A DNA stretch of 6,267 nt, from contig JBDKTK010000358.1 of assembly GCA_039680225.1 (NCBI GenBank), positions 1 through 6,267 of the forward strand, in the 5' to 3' direction. The DNA is from JBDKTK01 sp039680225 (lineage in GTDB: Bacteria > Desulfobacterota > Syntrophia > Syntrophales > UBA4778). Positions 1-6,267 of the stretch are shown in pieces (the first letter of the stretch is position 1; every line of letters begins with the position of its first letter). Below the pieces are notes generated by a model. The model saw nothing but the letters and a program-made list of their open reading frames with translations. It was not told the origin of the DNA and did no database searches. The position numbers and the translations under genes were made by a program.

Positions 1-27
1 TTTGACAGGCATTAAAAAACAAAAAAT

Positions 28-64
28 GGATTGGCAAGAATACCAATCCTTTTTAATTTTTTTT
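28..64. terminator. Two-way intrinsic terminator
   Basis: A 7-bp stem, GGATTGG (28-34) with CCAATCC (43-49), closes an 8-base loop. It is followed on the plus strand by a T-rich run (50-64) and preceded by an A-rich run (14-26), which becomes the T-run on the minus strand. It can therefore end the minus-strand small gene whose stop codon lies at 100-102, and also a plus-strand gene that would end just left of the window. Confidence 0.8.
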
Positions 65-99
65 ATGGAAGGAGCGATCCCCTTTTAATGCAGGACCCT

Positions 100-297
100 T
101 TACTTTTTGTCGGGGACCTTCTTGACCGTGCCGTTCTCGATCATGCACTGGAGGGAATGCAGCAACGACTTCTCCCGCTGATCAATAACTTTGTCCTTGT
201 CGGCCAGCATCAAAATTTTCTCGTGCTCTGAAACAGTCAATTCCTGGTCCTCTATCGCCTTGTCTATCAGTTCTTTTAATTGTTCCGCAGAGCTCAT
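100..297 (-). CDS. Small helical protein, TerB-like character (hypothetical)
   Basis: This encodes a 65-residue charged, soluble protein with no signal peptide or membrane segment. The sequence looks like two successive amphipathic helix units, each opened by an acidic turn: 'EDQELTVSEHEKIL' (about residues 15-28) and 'DKDKVIDQREKSLL' (about residues 33-46). That pattern, an acidic turn, then a hydrophobic residue, then E and a helix, resembles TerB-like domains and loosely a metal-binding loop, but the protein is much shorter than a full TerB domain. ATG at 297 is preferred over the in-frame TTG at 303 because AGGAG (minus strand, 311-307) sits 9 bases before the ATG and only 3 before the TTG. 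It has its own promoter candidate (329-356) and terminator (28-64), so it is probably transcribed alone. Function unknown; the TerB link is inference from sequence pattern. Confidence 0.75.
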   Translation of the reverse strand: MSSAEQLKELIDKAIEDQELTVSEHEKILMLADKDKVIDQREKSLLHSLQCMIENGTVKKVPDKK

Positions 298-306
298 AGT
301 CAATAT

Positions 307-311
307 CTCCT
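307..311 (-). promoter_or_regulatory. Ribosome binding site deciding the start of the small gene
   Basis: AGGAG on the minus strand lies 9 bases upstream of ATG 297. This fixes the start there rather than at the upstream TTG (303). Confidence 0.7.
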
Positions 312-328
312 GTTTAAATTTAGGGGCA

Positions 329-356
329 AGATTACAGAGAAGAGGAACTTTGTCAA
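329..356 (-). promoter_or_regulatory. Sigma-70-like promoter for the small minus-strand gene
   Basis: Read on the minus strand, a perfect -35 TTGACA (356-351) is followed after 16 bases by TAATCT (334-329), a poor -10 match. Transcription would begin near 322, giving a leader of about 25 bases that includes the AGGAG site. The perfect -35 and correct placement support it; the weak -10 lowers confidence. Confidence 0.45.
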
Positions 357-364
357 GTATTTAC

Positions 365-387
365 CGCCCGCGGGCCATTTGCGGGCG
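365..387. repeat. GC-rich inverted repeat in the divergent intergenic region
   Basis: CGCCCGC (365-371) can pair with GCGGGCG (381-387) around a 9-base loop. It lies between the divergent promoters of the small gene and the dehydrogenase, and no T-run follows, so it is not a terminator. It could be a protein-binding palindrome or a dispersed repeat; the role is unknown. The rest of the 298-514 spacer shows no gene. Confidence 0.4.
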
Positions 388-514
388 CCCGGGTTTGGCC
401 GAAGCAAACAGAAACAAAAATTGATTGTTTTTTTCCCCGAGCCGTGCAAAATTTCCTATATTCAATCAGTCACAAAGCGTGGAATACAACGGAAAACGAA
501 AGGTTCCTGAAAAC

Positions 515-1813
515 ATGGATCTCACCGAGAAAATCAGAACGCGAAAAGCCAGGGTCGGGATTATCGGCCTCGGTTACGTGGGTCTTCCCTTAGTGCTTAA
601 TTTCCGCAAGGCGGGTTTCGGCGTTACGGGCTTCGATATCGACAAGAACAAGATTGACTGCCTGAAAAAGGGCCGCAGCTATATCAAGTACATTGACGTT
701 TCACCCCTGGTCGCAAAAGGAAAAAAGAACGGGAGCTTTGCGGCGACAGACGATTTCTCGAAGCTCTCCCGGATGGACTGCATCATAATTTGCGTGCCCA
801 CCCCCCTGAACAAGTACCGCGAACCGGACCTCTCGTATGTGTTCAAGACCACGCAGATGGTTTCCCAATACCTGAGAAAGGGCCAGATCGTTATCCTCGA
901 ATCGACCACCTACCCGGGCACCACCGACCAGGACATGCGGGCCATCCTCGAGAAAACGGGGCTCAAGGCCGGCAGCGATTTCTGCCTGGCGTTCTCACCC
1001 GAGCGCGAGGACCCGAATAACAAGGATTTCAAGATGGGCACGATCCCCAAGATCGTCGGCGGCTACTCGCCGAAATGCCTCGAGGCCGCCAAGGCCCTCT
1101 ACGACACCGTCGTGACCACAACCGTGCCCGTGTCGTCCACGCGCGTGGCCGAGGCTGCGAAGCTGCTCGAGAACATTTACAGGTCCGTAAACATCGCGCT
1201 CGTCAACGAGCTCAAAGTGCTCTTCGACAAGATGGGCATCGATGTCTGGGAAGTGATCGAAGCGGCAAAGACCAAGCCTTTCGGGTTCCAGGCATTCTAT
1301 CCGGGACCGGGCCTGGGCGGCCACTGCATCCCGATCGACCCGTTCTATCTTACCTGGAAGGCCCGGGAATACGACTTCTGCACGCGTTTCATCGAGCTTG
1401 CGGGCGAGATCAACACCTCCATGCCCGACCACGTTGTCCTGAAAGTCATCAAGGCCCTCAATGACGCCGGCAAACACGTTGCCGGGGCAAAGGTATTGCT
1501 TGCCGGCCTTTCGTATAAGGCAAACGTGGACGACGACCGCGAATCCCCGGCATACCGCCTGATGGAAAAGCTCGAGGGCCTGGGGGCGGAGGTGAGCTTC
1601 AACGACCCGTACATCGCGAGCGTGAGGATGACCCGCGAATACGCGAAGTTCGCGGGGCGCCTGTCGCAGCCGATCACCGGCGATTACGACCTGATCCTGA
1701 TCGTGACGGCCCACGACGAGTACGCGAAAATAGATTTCACGTCCTTCGGGATCCCTGTTGTCGATACCCGCAACGTCGTCAAAAAAAAGAACGGCCTGGT
1801 CTACAGCGCCTGA
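515..1813 (+). CDS. wbpA: WbpA-type UDP-N-acetylglucosamine 6-dehydrogenase (nucleotide-sugar dehydrogenase)
   Basis: A 432-residue cytoplasmic enzyme of the UDP-glucose/GDP-mannose dehydrogenase family. Family members oxidise the C6 hydroxyl of a UDP-sugar to the uronic acid in two NAD+-dependent steps, feeding O-antigen, capsule or exopolysaccharide synthesis. Visible landmarks are the NAD-binding GLGYVGLPL (residues 18-26), ESTTYPGTT, SPERED (Glu163), the central-domain Lys216 in EAAKLLEN, the catalytic Cys271 in GLGGHCIPIDPFYL, and the C-terminal-domain motif NVDDDRESPA. All key residues are present and the length is normal. The GGHCIPIDPFYLTWKA stretch and the DDDRESP motif fit the WbpA branch rather than UDP-glucose dehydrogenase, but the exact sugar cannot be fixed from sequence alone. 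ATG 515 is chosen because the Rossmann strand starts soon after it. An in-frame TTG at 425 would add 30 residues of non-homologous leader, and a weak AAAGG precedes ATG 515 by 11 bases. A -10-like TATATT (457-462) lies upstream without a clear -35. The gene sits alone between terminators, with no sugar-transfer genes beside it. Confidence 0.93.
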   Translation: MDLTEKIRTRKARVGIIGLGYVGLPLVLNFRKAGFGVTGFDIDKNKIDCLKKGRSYIKYIDVSPLVAKGKKNGSFAATDDFSKLSRMDCIIICVPTPLNKYREPDLSYVFKTTQMVSQYLRKGQIVILESTTYPGTTDQDMRAILEKTGLKAGSDFCLAFSPEREDPNNKDFKMGTIPKIVGGYSPKCLEAAKALYDTVVTTTVPVSSTRVAEAAKLLENIYRSVNIALVNELKVLFDKMGIDVWEVIEAAKTKPFGFQAFYPGPGLGGHCIPIDPFYLTWKAREYDFCTRFIELAGEINTSMPDHVVLKVIKALNDAGKHVAGAKVLLAGLSYKANVDDDRESPAYRLMEKLEGLGAEVSFNDPYIASVRMTREYAKFAGRLSQPITGDYDLILIVTAHDEYAKIDFTSFGIPVVDTRNVVKKKNGLVYSA

Positions 1814-1821
1814 CGGCTGAG

Positions 1822-1844
1822 GTCCCTGAGCTTGTCGAAGGGAC
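1822..1844. repeat. Widely dispersed short palindrome (CTGAGCTTGTCGAAGG type)
   Basis: GTCCCT (1822-1827) and AGGGAC (1839-1844) form a 6-bp stem around an 11-base loop, GAGCTTGTCGA. It begins 8 bases after the dehydrogenase stop codon. The core CTGAGCTTGTCGAAGG is, from general knowledge, a very common short intergenic repeat in unrelated bacterial genomes; translated on the minus strand it gives the familiar spurious peptide LRQAQGP. It may act as a REP-like 3' mRNA-end element. Placement after a stop codon and before a terminator is typical. Confidence 0.7.
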
Positions 1845-1875
1845 GAAATACCGAAATTGATCCACCTCCAACCCG

Positions 1876-1907
1876 CAGGGGCGGCCGGCCGGCCGCCCCT
1901 GTTTTTT
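1876..1907 (+). terminator. Strong intrinsic terminator of the dehydrogenase gene
   Basis: The 26 bases 1876-1901 form a perfect palindrome: an 11-bp GC-rich stem starting CAGGGGCGGCC with a GGCC tetraloop. Six T follow (1902-1907). It lies 62 bases after the dehydrogenase stop and separates that gene from the downstream region. Confidence 0.9.
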
Positions 1908-2111
1908 ATCTCTTTTCCGATTACTCTGCCTGGTATAGAGAATTCTTGAGCATTAAATCCATGCATCATACCCTCTATGTTGAAAAGCGGGTATCCGGGT
2001 CTTTAAGTGACTGGTCCGGTCCCGAACTTTTTAACGCCCATCCAGGATTTATGACCTCAATTTTACCAAACAAGCGGCAAAAAATAATGCTCCTTTTTTA
2101 ATCATTGCAAG

Positions 2112-2144
2112 TTGACATTATTTCAACGCTGTTTTATGTATGCT
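2112..2144 (+). promoter_or_regulatory. Candidate promoter of the protease operon
   Basis: A perfect -35 TTGACA (2112-2117) has TATGTA (2135-2140) at 17-base spacing, or the better TATGCT (2139-2144) at 21-base spacing; neither is a good -10. If used, the leader would be over 200 bases long and would include the T-run hairpin. An isolated TATATT at 2259-2264 has no matching -35. Confidence 0.3.
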
Positions 2145-2316
2145 CAACTGATTGTTGATTTTTGCGACTCTTTCTGCATTTCCGAACCTACTATGCCCGA
2201 ACGTTATGAACTGCGACCCGTCTCAATCAGATCGAATCTGCTCCAGGTTCGTTTTTCTTATATTCCCCCAAATAAAACAAACGTAACTTATATGGGTTCC
2301 GAAGTCCGGCATTTTC

Positions 2317-2342
2317 CGGGGCGGGGCCCGTTATTTTTTTTT
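2317..2342 (+). terminator. Terminator-like hairpin in the operon leader (possible attenuator)
   Basis: CGGG (2317-2320) can pair with CCCG (2327-2330), a short but all-GC stem with a 6-base loop. TTA and nine T (2334-2342) follow. An extra self-pairing CCGG...CCGG lies just before it (2306-2319). It sits 32 bases before the GTG start of the first operon gene. It may end an upstream transcript or attenuate the operon; the stem is short, so confidence is modest. Confidence 0.4.
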
Positions 2343-2374
2343 GAAGGTTGCCCGGCCGCTTGCGGGTGCCGGCC

Positions 2375-2767
2375 GTGAAAGCGATCGTCTCGTTGTGCAC
2401 AGCCGTGATATTTCTGGCATTGTGCGCAGTTTGCTGCACGGCCAAAACCGGCGAGTACCAAACAGGCAATCAGGAGGGCAAGCTGACGGAAAAACAGACA
2501 GGCAAAGCAAAGGTCCCCGGCGCTCCGGTGAAGCCGGGAGAAATCCTCGTAAAATTCAAGCCCGGGGTCGGCGAGAAAAGGATCAGGGAAATAACCCGAA
2601 AGGAAGGACTCGAAATAGTTAAAATTGTAAGCCCCCCGTCGCTTTATCTTTTGAAATCCCGTGAGACAAGCCAGGCCCTGGTAGACAAAAGAATAACAGA
2701 CCTTAAGAAATATGAAGAAATAGAATACGCGGAACCGAACTATATTCACAAACCTGCCCGGAACTGA
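2375..2767 (+). CDS. Secreted stand-alone subtilase prodomain-like protein
   Basis: A 130-residue protein with a basic-then-hydrophobic N-terminus (hydrophobic residues about 3-21) that fits a signal peptide, with possible cleavage after 'CCTA' (residue 23). No canonical lipobox is seen despite several Cys. A polar Lys/Gly/Pro-rich linker (about 24-53) follows, then a region of about 70 residues opening with PGEILVKFKPG (from residue 54) and closing with EYAEPNY (117-123). These are the hallmarks of the N-terminal prodomain of fervidolysin-like subtilases (inhibitor I9-like fold). The protein stops there, with no protease domain. The neighbour 9 bases downstream carries a homologous prodomain with the same PGEILVK and EYAEPNY ends. 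It may inhibit or help fold that protease in the periplasm or outside the cell; this is inference. The start is uncertain: GTG 2375 gives a good signal peptide but a poor ribosome site, while TTG 2360 lies 12 bases after GAAGG and would add five residues. Confidence 0.75.
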   Translation: MKAIVSLCTAVIFLALCAVCCTAKTGEYQTGNQEGKLTEKQTGKAKVPGAPVKPGEILVKFKPGVGEKRIREITRKEGLEIVKIVSPPSLYLLKSRETSQALVDKRITDLKKYEEIEYAEPNYIHKPARN

Positions 2768-2776
2768 GAGCGCCCT

Positions 2777-5089
2777 ATGAAAAGATTCCTGATCTACCTG
2801 TTGACGGCTTCCGTCTGCATTTCCATGACTGTCATTGCAGCCTCTTCCCACAAACAGCCCGCAATCAGGTTTGTCCCCGGGGAAATCCTGGTGAAGTACA
2901 AGGCCGGCGCCGGGCCGGCGAAAGCGGCGGCCATGAACGCCAGGTTGGGGACGAGGACTATGAAGTATTTTTCAAACTTGGGGATATACCGCAAAAAATT
3001 GCCGGACACCATGACAGTCCAACAGGCGGTGAATTTGTTCAGTTCCGATCCGGACGTGGAATACGCCGAACCGAACTATCTCCGCAAGCTGTTGGCAACG
3101 CCGAACGACACTTCTTTCGGCAATCTCTGGGGTCTGAACAACACCGGACAGTCCGTGGGGAATCCAGGTGACGTCACTTCCGGGACAGCAGGGTGCGACA
3201 TCAGTGCTTGCCAGACATGGGATACCATCACCAACGGCAGCGCCAGGATTGTAGCAGTAATAGATACCGGGATCGACACCAACCACGTCGATATTGTCGG
3301 GAATACCGTAGCGGGCTATGACTACGTTGACAATAACGCCTCCCCCATCGACACTTACGGCCACGGCACACACGTTGCCGGTACTATCGGGGCTGTCGGC
3401 AATAATGCAACGGGTGTCGCGGGCATCAACTGGACAGCAAGGATAATGCCGATAAGGGCCGGCGACACCGACGGACTGAGTACGGCCGATATTATATCGG
3501 CAATCAATTACGCCGTAGCAAACGGCGCGACCATTATCAACGCCAGTTACGGTGGATATAATTACAGCAGCTTCGAGAAGGATGCGATAGACAGCGCAGC
3601 TGCGGCCGGCGTCCTTTTCATCGCTGCCGCGGGAAATGAAACTAATAATAACGACACATCTCCCGCTTATCCTGCTTCATACAGCTGTTCGAATATCATC
3701 TCTGTGGCCGCCACCGACCAGAACGACCATCTCTGCAGTTTTTCCAATTACGGGAGGACGTCAGTCCATGTAGGCGCCCCGGGCAGGAACATTTACAGTT
3801 TGGCGCTCTCAAGGACTAACCACTGGACGGAAAATTTTGCCGCGGCAGGCGGCTGGACTCTCGACGGCACCTGGGCCATTTCCGGAGGCGTGCTTACGAA
3901 CAGGCCGTATGCGGACAGCGCCGATTGCTCGGCGGTGTCTCCGAACATCGACCTTACCGGGGCCTCGTACTGCCGGATTTATTTCGACATAACAGGGGCC
4001 TGTGACACAGGCGATATCCTGAGCGTTGAGCTCTCCGGAGATGGGGGTGCAACCTGGTCAGTTTCCCTCATTAATATAACCGGAGACCTTTCGGATGCCT
4101 GGTATTATGTGGATTATGATATCAGGGCTTTTGACGCCAATGCCACTGTGAAGGTCAGGTTCCATTTCACATCGACGAGTTCCGGCACGACAGGCGGCGG
4201 TTTCAGTATAGACAATTTAAAGATTACCAGGTATGTGAGCGGTTCGACCAGTTACGAGTACATGGATGGCACCTCAATGGCGGCCCCCCACGTGGCCGGG
4301 ATGGCAGCCCTTCTCTGGAGCAGGTTCCCCGCCTACACGATGGAACAGATCCGCTACATGATCATCAACAGTGTGGACCCTGTCAGCTCGCTGAACGGCA
4401 AGGTCGTCAGCAACGGCCGCATCAATATTTACAACGCCATGAACCTCCCTGCCGCCCCCTCCCTCCTGACGGCGAGCAAGAGTGCGCCGGCCAGGGCGGA
4501 ACTCAGCTGGACGAGCAACTCGCCCGGGGCAACGGGCTTCAGGATAGAATGCAAGGACGGCTCGGGAGGGACCTGGACGGAAATCGGGACCGTGCCCATC
4601 GGCACCACGACTTACAGCCATATCGGGGCGCCGACCGGCACGACGGTGTATTACCGGGTGAGGTCGTATGCCGCCACCGGCAATTCTTTCTATTCCAACG
4701 AATCATCGATTACCACGGAAACCGCAACGAAAGTGGACGGCAGCAGCGGCGGCTGTTTCATTGCAACGGCCGCTTTCGGTTCGCCCCTGGAAAAGCACGT
4801 GGGCATCCTGAGGGCCTTCCGCGACAGCTACCTGCTGAACTCGGCGCCGGGCCGGAAATTCGTTGAACTTTATTACAACTTAAGCCCCCCGCTTGCGGAC
4901 TTTATTTCCAGGCATGAATCGGCAAGGGCCTTGGCGCGCCTGATGCTCGCCCCTGCCGTGATTTTCTCCTCTGCCGCAATCAACGGCGGTCCTGAATTCC
5001 TGTTTTCCATGCTGCTCTTCCTTATAATGGCGGCATTTGTAATATGCAGGTTCCTGAGGCTTAATAAAACGATTGCATCCGAAACTTGA
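2777..5089 (+). CDS. Multidomain subtilisin-like (S8) serine protease with CFI-box C-terminus
   Basis: A 770-residue exported endopeptidase. Order of parts: signal peptide (1-21, cleavage near VIA/A); prodomain (about 33-103) from PGEILVKYK to EYAEPNY; S8 catalytic domain (about 115-550) with Asp163 in VIDTGID, His196 in GHGTHVAGT, oxyanion Asn287 in AAAGNE and Ser500 in GTSMAAPHVAG, all intact. A beta-sandwich-like insert occupies about residues 343-485, between Asn287 and Ser500. It has the traits of MAM/jelly-roll accessory domains: W...SGG, SPNIDLTG, SGDGGATW and FSIDNLKI. A fibronectin type III domain (about 559-650) follows, then a Gly/Ser linker and a CFI-box C-terminal domain from Cys660 (CFIATAAFGS) through GRKFVELYYNLSP, ending in a membrane helix (about 741-757) and basic residues. 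The start is ATG 2777, with GAGAG (2766-2770) six bases upstream overlapping the previous stop. It should mature by removing its prodomain and stay membrane-attached or be processed at the C-terminus; the processing is inference. Substrate unknown. Confidence 0.95.
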   Translation: MKRFLIYLLTASVCISMTVIAASSHKQPAIRFVPGEILVKYKAGAGPAKAAAMNARLGTRTMKYFSNLGIYRKKLPDTMTVQQAVNLFSSDPDVEYAEPNYLRKLLATPNDTSFGNLWGLNNTGQSVGNPGDVTSGTAGCDISACQTWDTITNGSARIVAVIDTGIDTNHVDIVGNTVAGYDYVDNNASPIDTYGHGTHVAGTIGAVGNNATGVAGINWTARIMPIRAGDTDGLSTADIISAINYAVANGATIINASYGGYNYSSFEKDAIDSAAAAGVLFIAAAGNETNNNDTSPAYPASYSCSNIISVAATDQNDHLCSFSNYGRTSVHVGAPGRNIYSLALSRTNHWTENFAAAGGWTLDGTWAISGGVLTNRPYADSADCSAVSPNIDLTGASYCRIYFDITGACDTGDILSVELSGDGGATWSVSLINITGDLSDAWYYVDYDIRAFDANATVKVRFHFTSTSSGTTGGGFSIDNLKITRYVSGSTSYEYMDGTSMAAPHVAGMAALLWSRFPAYTMEQIRYMIINSVDPVSSLNGKVVSNGRINIYNAMNLPAAPSLLTASKSAPARAELSWTSNSPGATGFRIECKDGSGGTWTEIGTVPIGTTTYSHIGAPTGTTVYYRVRSYAATGNSFYSNESSITTETATKVDGSSGGCFIATAAFGSPLEKHVGILRAFRDSYLLNSAPGRKFVELYYNLSPPLADFISRHESARALARLMLAPAVIFSSAAINGGPEFLFSMLLFLIMAAFVICRFLRLNKTIASET

Positions 5090-5091
5090 GC

Positions 5092-5095
5092 GAGG
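5092..5095 (+). promoter_or_regulatory. Ribosome binding site deciding the start of the barrel gene
   Basis: GAGG lies 5 bases before ATG 5101. An upstream in-frame TTG at 5086 overlaps the protease stop codon but lacks a site and would put five extra residues before a good signal peptide, so ATG 5101 is preferred. Confidence 0.6.
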
Positions 5096-5100
5096 TGTTT

Positions 5101-5811
5101 ATGAAAAGAACTGTCTGCCTGCTTTCAACCCTGTTGTTCGTTTTTATGCTTTGCGGGATGTCGCACGCCCAAAGCGCACTGACTGAAAGGAAGAATGCCC
5201 TGGCCCTGAAAGGAGGGTACCGTATAGCGGAAAGCAGCGACTTCACCGATTTCTGGGGCATAGACAAAAAAGACTATAACGGCTTCGTGGGAGAAATCTC
5301 GTACGAGAGGAAGGTTACAAAGTTCCTGGGGATCGAGGCTGCGTTGGGTTATTCCAGTATGAGCAAATACCATCCGGGCGCAATCATGGGTTCGGATAAC
5401 CTGGACACGAGGTTCACCAGCATCTATGTTTCTCCCAGCCTCAAGGCATATCTGCCGGTAAAGAATTTCGGTTTTTATATCGGGGCCGGACCGGACTATT
5501 ATTTTACGATGGGCAAAATCAAATACGACCTTGGCGGCCTCTCCTACAATGACACCAAGACTTTCAACAGCTTCGGGTTCCATGGGCTGGCCGGTGTGGA
5601 ATACGTCTTCTACAGGAACCCGGGAGAGGATAATTTCTACGATGCGCCGGTGAGCCTGCTTATCGAGTACAAGTACTCAAAAGTGACGATCAGCGAGGCA
5701 GACGGGGAAGTGATAGATTACATAAATTCAAATCTCGGAACAAGTTACTCCAAGCACGACCTGGAGGCAGGCGGCCACGCATTCATGATCGGCTTGAGGT
5801 GGCATTTTTAA
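5101..5811 (+). CDS. Outer-membrane beta-barrel protein (OmpA/OmpW-like small barrel)
   Basis: A 236-residue protein with a clear signal peptide: MKR, a hydrophobic core, then SHA/Q with cleavage after residue 23. The mature part consists of alternating hydrophobic/aromatic strands joined by polar loops. Examples are NALALKGGYRI, GFVGEISYERKV, FLGIEAALGYSS, TSIYVSPSLKAYL, FGFYIGAGPDYYF, FHGLAGVEYVF, VSLLIEYKYSKV and the final HAFMIGLRWHF. About eight strands and a C-terminal Phe, the usual signal for the barrel assembly machinery, point to a small barrel of the kind grouped under outer-membrane protein beta-barrel domains. The first ATG lies 11 bases after the protease stop, so the gene is almost certainly co-transcribed with it and is the last gene before the terminator at 5830-5858. 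Its role (anchor, partner or substrate of the protease, or simple structural barrel) cannot be told from sequence. Confidence 0.85.
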   Translation: MKRTVCLLSTLLFVFMLCGMSHAQSALTERKNALALKGGYRIAESSDFTDFWGIDKKDYNGFVGEISYERKVTKFLGIEAALGYSSMSKYHPGAIMGSDNLDTRFTSIYVSPSLKAYLPVKNFGFYIGAGPDYYFTMGKIKYDLGGLSYNDTKTFNSFGFHGLAGVEYVFYRNPGEDNFYDAPVSLLIEYKYSKVTISEADGEVIDYINSNLGTSYSKHDLEAGGHAFMIGLRWHF

Positions 5812-5829
5812 TTGCCGGGAATTGTATTC

Positions 5830-5858
5830 AAGGGGCGCAAACATTGCGCCCCTTTTTT
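5830..5858 (+). terminator. Intrinsic terminator closing the protease operon
   Basis: An 11-bp stem, AAGGGGCGCAA (5830-5840) with TTGCGCCCCTT (5844-5854), around an ACA loop, runs into six T (5853-5858). It lies 18 bases after the barrel gene's stop codon. Confidence 0.92.
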
Positions 5859-5918
5859 CTGCTGCAAGCGGCAAAAAGGGATGAAACCATCTTCTCTCTG
5901 AAATGATAATATATATGG

Positions 5919-5940
5919 ATTCCCGGTCCAAGCCGGGAAT
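5919..5940. repeat. Short dispersed-type palindrome (ATTCCC...GGGAAT)
   Basis: ATTCCCGG (5919-5926) and CCGGGAAT (5933-5940) form a perfect 8-bp stem with a 6-base loop, preceded by GG and lying between two convergent terminators. The ATTCCC-spacer-GGGAAT layout recalls the dRS3-type repeats of Neisseria and similar GGATTCCCG...CGGGAAT repeats scattered in many proteobacterial genomes. Identity as a repeat is inferred; only one copy is in the window. Confidence 0.5.
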
Positions 5941-5955
5941 TGCGAGTCGGTTGAC

Positions 5956-5986
5956 AAAAAAAGCAGGGCCGTTGGAGCCCTGCTTT
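5956..5986 (-). terminator. Intrinsic terminator of the right-edge minus-strand gene
   Basis: On the minus strand AAAGCAGGGC (5986-5977) pairs with GCCCTGCTTT (5969-5960) around a 7-base loop and runs into a T-tract (seven A at 5956-5962 on the plus strand). It lies 25 bases after the stop codon at 6012-6014 and faces the operon terminator, so the two units converge here. Confidence 0.88.
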
Positions 5987-6011
5987 CTGCAATTATTATC
6001 CTTGTGAAGAC

Positions 6012-6267
6012 CTAGTAATTTCTGCTTGAGGATTTCTTTTTCTTCCTGGGCGGGGGGGCAGGTTTGTCGGCATCTTCATCGGCTGTCGCCGCTGATGCCG
6101 GGGCGACCCTTGCCTCCTGGTCCGTGCTCTTCATCTGCTGGCTGAGCTTCCCGGCATTTTTCACCGCCTCGCCGGTCCTCATTACCGCCAGGGAAATATC
6201 GTCATCGGGTTTGCCCAGCAGGTCTTCCGCTTTCTTGTAAAGCCTGTTGGCTGCTTCGACATCGGCC
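6012..6267 (-). CDS. C-terminal part of an unidentified protein (runs off the right edge)
   Basis: An uninterrupted minus-strand frame enters from the right edge at 6266 and ends at TAG (6014-6012), giving the last 84 residues. The visible part begins with a helical, charged stretch (ADVEAANRLYKKAEDLL...) with regularly spaced Ala/Leu, compatible with a helical repeat or coiled coil. It then becomes an Ala/Asp/Pro-rich low-complexity linker and ends in a strongly basic tail, PPPRKKKKSSSRNY. No catalytic motif is visible. Helical Ala-rich envelope proteins such as DUF4398-like lipoproteins share the first pattern, but this is only a resemblance. The terminator just downstream supports a real gene end. 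Confidence 0.75.
   Translation of the reverse strand, partial: ADVEAANRLYKKAEDLLGKPDDDISLAVMRTGEAVKNAGKLSQQMKSTDQEARVAPASAATADEDADKPAPPPRKKKKSSSRNY

Larger units (their letters stand above)
1908..2374. other. Non-coding region upstream of the protease operon
   Basis: About 470 bases of AT-richer sequence. The open frames here (1832-2101 and 2112-2378 on the plus strand, 2227-2469 on the minus) are rejected: they begin at TTG or at codons lacking a ribosome site, run through the terminator or hairpins, and give low-complexity translations without family resemblance. No tRNA, known riboswitch or CRISPR array is recognised. What it does hold is a promoter candidate (2112-2144) and a hairpin plus T-run (2317-2342), both listed separately. 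It could also contain an unrecognised small RNA or a decayed gene. Confidence 0.5.

Overview
The window looks like chromosome from a Gram-negative bacterium. It encodes an outer-membrane beta-barrel ending in Phe, cleavable signal peptides and Shine-Dalgarno sites. Coding DNA is moderately GC-rich and the intergenic stretches are clearly AT-richer. The CFIATAA-type C-terminal domain on the protease and the two kinds of short dispersed palindrome suggest an environmental lineage such as Desulfobacterota or Nitrospirota. That placement is inference only; no rRNA or marker gene is present.

Layout from left to right: (1) a two-way intrinsic terminator (28-64), then a small minus-strand gene (100-297) for a 65-residue, probably helical protein with TerB-like character, with its own promoter at 329-356; (2) a single-gene plus-strand unit encoding a WbpA-type nucleotide-sugar dehydrogenase (515-1813), followed by a short, widely dispersed palindrome (1822-1844) and a strong terminator built on a perfect 26-base palindrome (1876-1907); (3) about 470 bases with no convincing gene (1908-2374), holding a weak promoter candidate and a hairpin plus T-run just before the next gene; (4) a tight three-gene plus-strand operon: a secreted stand-alone subtilase-prodomain-like protein (2375-2767), a multidomain subtilisin-like protease (2777-5089) and an outer-membrane beta-barrel protein (5101-5811), closed by a terminator at 5830-5858; (5) a dispersed-type palindrome (5919-5940), a minus-strand terminator (5956-5986) and the C-terminal 84 codons of a minus-strand gene that runs off the right edge (6012-6267).

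The most interesting part is the operon. The first gene encodes little more than a signal peptide, a polar linker and a prodomain homologous to the one the protease already carries at its own N-terminus. It could be a separate inhibitor or folding chaperone for the protease. The protease has an intact Asp163/His196/Ser500 triad and Asn287, but a beta-sandwich of about 140 residues is inserted between the oxyanion Asn and the catalytic Ser. It continues with a fibronectin type III domain and a CFI-box C-terminal domain ending in a transmembrane helix. With the outer-membrane barrel, the three genes read as a cell-envelope proteolysis cassette. Their functional coupling is inferred from spacing and domain content. 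The dehydrogenase makes a sugar-acid precursor for surface polysaccharide and is not visibly linked to the operon.
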